Of a stretch of 64,000 nt of DNA, positions 59,293-64,000 are shown one piece after another. Made by a program: the position numbers and the translations under genes. Source of the stretch: Ipomoea triloba (lineage: Eukaryota > Streptophyta > Magnoliopsida > Solanales > Convolvulaceae); contig NC_044918.1 in assembly GCF_003576645.1 (NCBI RefSeq), positions 27,985,827 through 28,049,826 on the forward strand, in the 5' to 3' direction. A model generated the notes under the pieces. It worked only from the letters and a program-made list of their open reading frames with translations. It searched no databases and was not told where the DNA came from. The first letter of the stretch is position 1; every line of letters begins with the position of its first letter.

Positions 59293-59465
59293 NNNNNNNN
59301 NNNNNNNNNNNNNNNNNNNNNNNNNNNNNNNNNNNNNNNNNNNNNNNNNNNNNNNNNNNNNNNNNNNNNNNNNNNNNNNNNNNNNNNNNNNNNNNNNNNN
59401 NNNNNNNNNNNNNNNNNNNNNNNNNNNNNNNNNNNNNNNNNNNNNNNNNNNNNNNNNNNNNNNNN

Positions 59466-59526
<61 letters not shown>
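58990..59526. repeat. Compound AT / ACATAT microsatellite with gap
   Basis: Alternating tatatatatacata and acatatgtatata units, then a pure (AT)n run broken by 173 Ns (59293-59465). Tyr/Ile open frames across it on both strands are repeat by-products. Confidence 0.92.
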
Positions 59527-59529
<3 letters not shown>

Positions 59530-59937
59530 CAGGGTAATTGGGTACCCGACCCGGAACCGTTGTCATGACCAAGGCAGTTGCCGTTCAAACTACCCAAGAC
59601 ACCTCACTCCTCAGCATCAATGCGCAATGGTCCAACTCCCTAGCATTGATGGGCAACGTTCAGCTCCTCAGCCTTGATGACAGACGTTCAGCTCCTCAGC
59701 ATTCAACACCTCAGGTATTGATGTCCAACGGTCAACTCTTCATCAATTCTCCGTTACTGAGCTGAGAAGAATAAAAAGACTCACAACCACATAGTGAAGG
59801 GGGGACTTCTTACGACAATTGAACTTAGACAAATACATACTAAACTCACTTGTACACTGAGCACTGCACTCAAACACTGTACCATCTTACTTCAATAATA
59901 CTCAGATTACATACCCGGTAACACATTATTACCGTCA
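59527..59937 (+). repeat. 5' LTR of the gag-only element
   Basis: Same length as the 3' LTR and about 98.5 percent identical by eye. Contains short internal repeats built on cagctcctcagc. Confidence 0.92.
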
Positions 59938-59938
59938 T

Positions 59939-59956
59939 TGGTGCTCTCGTTGAGAG
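59939..59956 (+). promoter_or_regulatory. Primer-binding site of the gag-only element
   Basis: tggtgctctcgttgagag begins one base after the 5' LTR, the normal PBS position. The same type of sequence (tggtgctttcattgagag) is familiar from other plant gypsy elements; the priming tRNA was not assigned. Confidence 0.65.
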
Positions 59957-60022
59957 CCAAGATCATATCTCAGGCTAAAATCACAAAATCAAATAACCAC
60001 TCAGTTCATCTCATCACTATCA

Positions 60023-61558
60023 ATGGCATCTGGATCTAGCAGCTCGCACACACCTAGTCAGGTGAACAAGGGTCACCCCTCGGGTGATCTTCGTGAGCAG
60101 CTCAACAGTAACCATGGAGGTGACCTTCGCAGCCAACTCAACAACAACAACCGCAGAGAAGGTGACCTCCGTACCCAACTCAACAACAACCATGGTGGTG
60201 GCCGTACTCCCCTCCCAGCAACTGCTGCTCCCGCTCAGGTGGTGGACCTTCAGGCAGCAGCGCAGGTCATCCAACAGGCGGCGGCGACGATGGCCCAACT
60301 AGTCACAGGAATGCAAGGCCAGATCTTACTGCCACCACCCCCTCTGGAGGAAGAAGTGCAATCTCCGAGGCAAAACAGAACTCAGGGGGTACAAGGATCC
60401 TCCAATAGAGGGCCCCGTGCCCAAGCAGGAAAGACAGTAACCAAACGACCATCCGGAGAAAGGATGGGCGAATCTGGTGGATTGACTCCGCGTCACTCCA
60501 CTAGACACAAAACACCACAGGAAGGCCTGGTGGAAAGACTCCAAAGGCAGATAGATGATTTGGAAAAGAAAGTAGAAGCAAGAGAACACTCACCAGAACC
60601 GGAGGTAAGAATGGCCGCTCCATTCTCTCCTGACATAATGGAAGTTCCTCTTCCAAAAGACTTTCGACTACCCACCATCAAGGCCTACACTGGCACTTCA
60701 GATCCGCGTACCCATATGACAAGATACAAGGCAGCCATGGTCATGATTGGGGCAAGCGATGCCATAATGTGCAGAGCGTTCTTGTCCACTTTGGACGGGA
60801 CTGCTCAAGATTGGTTTAACACGATCCCAGACGGATCAGTTCAAACTTTTGCAGAGCTATCCAAAAGTTTCTTGTCTTATTTCTCAGGGAGTATACAACA
60901 TAAGAAACCATTCTCACATCTCGGTGGGGTAAAGCAGGATAAGGGAGAAAGCCTGCGAGACTTCTTAAGCAAATGGAAAATAGAAGTCAACAACGTATAT
61001 GACTTCGATTCGAAGGCAGCAATTCTCATCTTCATCCAAGCATTGAGGTCGGGCGATTTCCACAAACAACTGAACACCCACCACCCACGCTCTTATGAAG
61101 AACTCATGAGAACGGCCAACCGGTACGCAGACGTAGAAGAGGCTGACAGGAGAAAGAAGGATGAGGAGGAAGGACGAAAGAGTGAGCGACCTGATAAAGC
61201 TGGTCCGCCCAGCCAGGCACCACGACCAAACCAACCACCCTCAACGAAGGGAAGAGATGAGCGACCTCGTCTCGCCCCACCGCGGCACTTAACACCGCTT
61301 ACTCACCCGGTTAGCGTGATTCTAAGTCACGCTGAGGAAATGGGAATGGTGCATTTTCCCTCAGCACCATCATTCGTTGAGTGTCCGGGACAGTACCAGC
61401 ATCAACAAAGCCTACCCGACAATGTGTGGCGAAAGGAAGAAGATCCTGAGCCTTCAGCTTCCAACACCAAGAAGAGGAGGTGCGACCTGGGCGAGGAAGC
61501 AAGAAACAGTGAGCTAGAGGAAAAGTCCGTGCAACGCAAAAAACATGTAATTCGTTGA
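60023..61558 (+). CDS. Retrotransposon Gag polyprotein
   Basis: Uninterrupted 511-codon ORF starting 85 bp after the LTR. The N-terminus is polar, with three repeats of a GDLRxQLNxN unit (residues about 18-60). Residues about 145-185 form a coiled coil (LVERLQRQIDDLEKKVEARE). The retrotransposon gag (capsid) domain spans about 205-370, with PLPKDFRLPTIKAYTGTSDP, AFLSTLDGTAQDWFNTIPDG and RDFLSKWKIEVNNVYDFDSK, resembling Tat/Athila-group gypsy Gag. A charged linker and a TPLTHPVSVILSHAEEMGM motif follow, then a basic tail. No CCHC zinc knuckle is present. It presumably forms particles and would need pol proteins from a partner element. The intact frame fits recent insertion. Confidence 0.92.
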   Translation: MASGSSSSHTPSQVNKGHPSGDLREQLNSNHGGDLRSQLNNNNRREGDLRTQLNNNHGGGRTPLPATAAPAQVVDLQAAAQVIQQAAATMAQLVTGMQGQILLPPPPLEEEVQSPRQNRTQGVQGSSNRGPRAQAGKTVTKRPSGERMGESGGLTPRHSTRHKTPQEGLVERLQRQIDDLEKKVEAREHSPEPEVRMAAPFSPDIMEVPLPKDFRLPTIKAYTGTSDPRTHMTRYKAAMVMIGASDAIMCRAFLSTLDGTAQDWFNTIPDGSVQTFAELSKSFLSYFSGSIQHKKPFSHLGGVKQDKGESLRDFLSKWKIEVNNVYDFDSKAAILIFIQALRSGDFHKQLNTHHPRSYEELMRTANRYADVEEADRRKKDEEEGRKSERPDKAGPPSQAPRPNQPPSTKGRDERPRLAPPRHLTPLTHPVSVILSHAEEMGMVHFPSAPSFVECPGQYQHQQSLPDNVWRKEEDPEPSASNTKKRRCDLGEEARNSELEEKSVQRKKHVIR

Positions 61559-62441
61559 TGGTCGATCAAAAACTCTCCAATTTGGCCGAAGTCAGTCCTC
61601 AGCCAAGTTTTCGGCCAAGTTTGGCCGAGGTCAGTCCTCGTCCAAAATTTAAAACAAAAAAAAAAACAATAATAATAATATAATTGGCCGAGGTCAGTCC
61701 TCGGCCAACACTTGGTCGAGGCCTGACCTCGGCCAACACTTGGTTTGGAGTCAGCCACCTCATNNNNNNNNNNNNNNNNNNNNNNNNNNNNNNNNNNNNN
61801 NNNNNNNNNNNNNNNNNNNNNNNNNNNNNNNNNNNNNNNNNNNNNNNNNNNNNNNNNNNNNNNNNNNNNNNNNNNNNNNNNNNNNNNNNNNNNNNNNNNN
61901 NNNNNNNNNNNNNNNNNNNNNNNNNNNNNNNNNNNNNNNNNNNNNNNNNNNNNNNNNNNNNNNNNNNNNNNNNNNNNNNNNNNNNNNNNNNNNNNNNNNN
62001 NNNNNNNNNNNNNNAAAAAAAAAAAAAAAAAAAACGCACGGTCACGTACCGTGACCTCGGCCTAGCGCCGAGGTCACGCGACCTCAGCCCCGCGCCGAAG
62101 TAGTCACGTACAGCGTGACTTCGGCCCAGGTCACGCTACTGCGTGACCTCGGCGCTGGCCGAGGTCACGCTACCGCGTGACTTCGGCCTAGCGCCGAAGT
62201 CACGCGACCTCGGCCCCGCGCCGAAGTAGCGTGACTTCGGCCCAGCGCCGAGGTCACGCGACCTCGGCCCCATGCCAAAGTCACAAGCCTCGTGACCTCG
62301 GCACGGTGCCGAGGTAGGAAAACGTATAAAAAAAATAAAAATTCCATCCAATAAAATTTCCTTCTAGAATCCAACATACAAAATTTTTAGCACAAGTGCC
62401 AGATTGATACTCCCTACCTACCTCCGCCATTCTCGCTAGCT
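61559..62441. repeat. 3' untranslated repeat field of the gag-only element
   Basis: 61575-61760 has four to five copies of ggccgaggtcagtcctcggcc-like units; 62030-62320 has GC-rich tandem units such as cgtgacctcggcctagcgcc and gaggtcacgcgacctcgg. All are strongly self-complementary. A 251-N gap (61764-62014) followed by an A run separates them. ORFs across this field are not credible. Confidence 0.8.
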
Positions 62442-62459
62442 AGGGAGTGGGGGGGCTGG
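62442..62459 (+). promoter_or_regulatory. Polypurine tract of the gag-only element
   Basis: agggagtgggggggctgg, purine-rich and directly abutting the 3' LTR start. Confidence 0.75.
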
Positions 62460-62870
62460 TGACAGGGTAATTGGGTACCCGACCCGGAACCGTTGTCATG
62501 ACCAAGGCAGTTGCCGTTCAAACTACCCAAGACACCTCACTCCTCAGCATCAATGCGCAACGGTCCAACTCCCCAGCATTGATGGCCAACGTTCAGCTCC
62601 TCAGCCTTGATGACAGATGTTCAGCTCCTCAGCATTCAACACCTCAGGTATTGATGTCCAACGGTCAACTCTTCATCAATGCTCCGTTACTGAGCTGAGA
62701 GGAATAAAAAGACTCACAACCACATAGTGAAGGGGGGACTTCTTACGACAATTGAACTTAGACAAATACATACTAAACTCACTTGTACACTGAGCACTGC
62801 ACTCAAACACTGTACCATCTTACTTCAATAATACTCAGATTACATACCCGGTAACACATTATTACCGTCA
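62460..62870 (+). repeat. 3' LTR of the gag-only element
   Basis: Starts tgacagggtaattggg and ends taccgtca. Compared with the 5' LTR I count six substitutions and no indels. Confidence 0.92.
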
Positions 62871-62900
62871 GTATATATATATGTATATATATACATATAC

Positions 62901-62932
<32 letters not shown>

Positions 62933-62980
62933 GTATATGTATATATATATGTATATGTATATATATGTATATGTATATAC

Positions 62981-63028
<48 letters not shown>

Positions 63029-63078
63029 GTATATGTATGTACATATATGTTATATATATATATGTATATACATATATC

Positions 63079-63121
<43 letters not shown>
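62871..63121. repeat. Compound AT / GTATAT microsatellite
   Basis: Continuation of the array at 58990-59526 across the retrotransposon insertion: tatatgtatatgta, catacatacatac and pure AT blocks. Confidence 0.9.
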
Positions 63122-63355
63122 GCTATTGCTCTCGTAAGTCCACCTTCCCCATGAGTCCGTGTGGACAATCTAGATCCATTGATCTTTGAACTACTTATGG
63201 CTAAAATTTAAAGGCATTATTTTAAAAACATTTTTGCTGTTGTAATTTCAAGGGTTAATTTGTAATTTTGGAATGATTATTTTTTTGGATTAAATTAATT
63301 TAATTATATGTGATTTGCATGTTTTTAGGAACATATCATACCTTAATTATGAATT
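63122..63355. other. AT-rich DNA, no gene seen
   Basis: Short unassigned spacer between the microsatellite and the terminal tandem array. Confidence 0.5.
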
Positions 63356-64000
63356 TCGAATTTCAAAATGGGATTCTGAACTGTGCATCGTGGGATTTTT
63401 ATGTGTGCATCTCCATGGTAGTTGCCAATTATGTAAAGTTTTGTTTTTTATGGGATTCTGAACTGTGCATCGTGGATTTTTTTGTGTGAATCTCCATGGT
63501 AGTTGCCAATTATGTAGATTTTTTTAATTTTTTTTGTGAATTTTTTTATGGGATTTTGAATTGTGCATCATGGGGTTTTATGTGTGCATCTCCATGGTAG
63601 TTTCCAATTATATAGATTTTTTTTGTTATGAGATTCTGAACTATGCATGGTCGGTTTTTTTGTGTGCATTTCCATGGTAGTTGCCAATTATGTAGATTTT
63701 TTTTAAAATTTTTTTTGTGAATTTTTTTATGGGATTTTGAACTGTGCATCATGGGGTTTTTATGTGTGCATCTCCATGGTAGTTGTCAATTATACAGAGT
63801 TTTTTTGTTATGGGATTCTGAACTGTGCATGACGGGTTTTTTTGTGTGCATCTCCATGGTAGTTGCCAATTATGTAGATTTTTTTTTTTGCGAATTTTTA
63901 TGGGATTCTGAACTATGCATCAAAGGTTTTTTATATGTTCATCTCCATGGTAATTGTCAATTATGTAGAGTTTTTTTTAATGGGATTCTAAACTGTGCAT
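63356..64000. repeat. Satellite-like tandem array, dimeric period about 180 bp
   Basis: Seven units with gggattctgaactgtgcat, tgtgtgcatctccatggtag and ttgccaattatgtagat. The landmark ctccatgg falls at 63411, 63492, 63590, 63670, 63772, 63852 and 63943. Spacing alternates between about 80 and 91-102 bp, so the array is made of short and long monomers in pairs. It continues past the window end. Confidence 0.88.

Larger units (their letters stand above)
59527..62870 (+). mobile_element. Gag-only LTR retrotransposon (TR-GAG type)
   Basis: Two 411-bp LTRs (59527-59937 and 62460-62870), both starting TGACAGGG and ending ACCGTCA, with about six differences between them. A PBS follows the 5' LTR and a polypurine tract precedes the 3' LTR. 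The only long ORF is gag (60023-61558). After its stop there are about 0.9 kb of repeats and a 251-N gap, with no visible protease, reverse transcriptase or integrase. This matches non-autonomous terminal-repeat elements with a GAG domain. Both sides are AT microsatellite, so the target duplication cannot be read. Confidence 0.87.

Noticed and set aside
58910..59597. Long Tyr/Ile-rich ORFs on both strands, also at 62803-63189
   Set aside because: They are translations of AT/ACATAT microsatellite and a gap, open in several frames at once.
60965..61758. Antisense ORFs opposite gag
   Set aside because: They are shadows of the Gag reading frame; no independent domain.
1..64000. CRISPR array
   Set aside because: No set of short identical repeats with unique spacers of constant length; all tandem arrays here are minisatellites or microsatellites in plant DNA.

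Overview
This window is plant nuclear DNA, very probably from a eudicot. The evidence is a spliced plastid-type NAD(P)H-quinone dehydrogenase gene with 11 GT-AG exons, very AT-rich intergenic DNA, and a dense nest of plant transposable elements: Helitrons, Athila-like and other Ty3/gypsy LTRs, a copia-like LTR, LINE, hAT, Mutator-like and Stowaway MITEs. No bacterial, organellar or viral genome organisation is visible. I cannot name the species from sequence alone.

Only one gene looks intact: NDC1 (46019-52620, + strand), whose 11 exons can be placed with consistent phase. About 2.2 kb upstream lies a first-exon fragment resembling TBCC1 (43411-43824) with no recognisable downstream exons. 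Other host-derived coding pieces are fragments carried by mobile elements: an Agenet/Tudor fragment (11675-12054), an RPA70/OB-fold fragment (16574-16768) and a probable DUF493-family first exon (27471-27561).

Layout. 1-5.2 kb: MITE debris, then a gypsy LTR fragment split by a truncated Athila-like element. 5.2-10.3 kb: the 3' part of a probable SIRE-like copia element whose LTR holds an Athila-like solo LTR, which itself holds a MULE-type MITE. 10.5-19.7 kb: a + strand Helitron with captured gene pieces and a nested hAT MITE. 20-22.1 kb: AT-rich DNA with a minisatellite. 22.2-23.5 kb: 5'-truncated LINE. 23.5-26.7 kb: gypsy LTR fragment. 26.7-35.4 kb: two Helitrons meeting tail to tail, the second with a complete solo LTR inside. 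36-39.3 kb: a long-TIR Mutator-like element. 39.7-42.6 kb: remnants of Helitron Rep/helicase genes. 43-52.6 kb: gene island. 52.7-56.7 kb: two more Helitrons. 56.9-57.4 kb: second hAT MITE. 59.5-62.9 kb: young LTR element with gag only. 63.4 kb to the end: a dimeric satellite-like array.

An important caveat is assembly. Single Ns at 13964, 17347 and 37168 each sit exactly between two identical copies of 1.5-1.9 kb. These are almost certainly unmerged contig overlaps, so about 5.1 kb of the window is false duplication and the elements containing them are shorter than drawn. Three longer N runs (49774-50074, 59293-59465, 61764-62014) interrupt a T tract, an AT microsatellite and the gag-only element.
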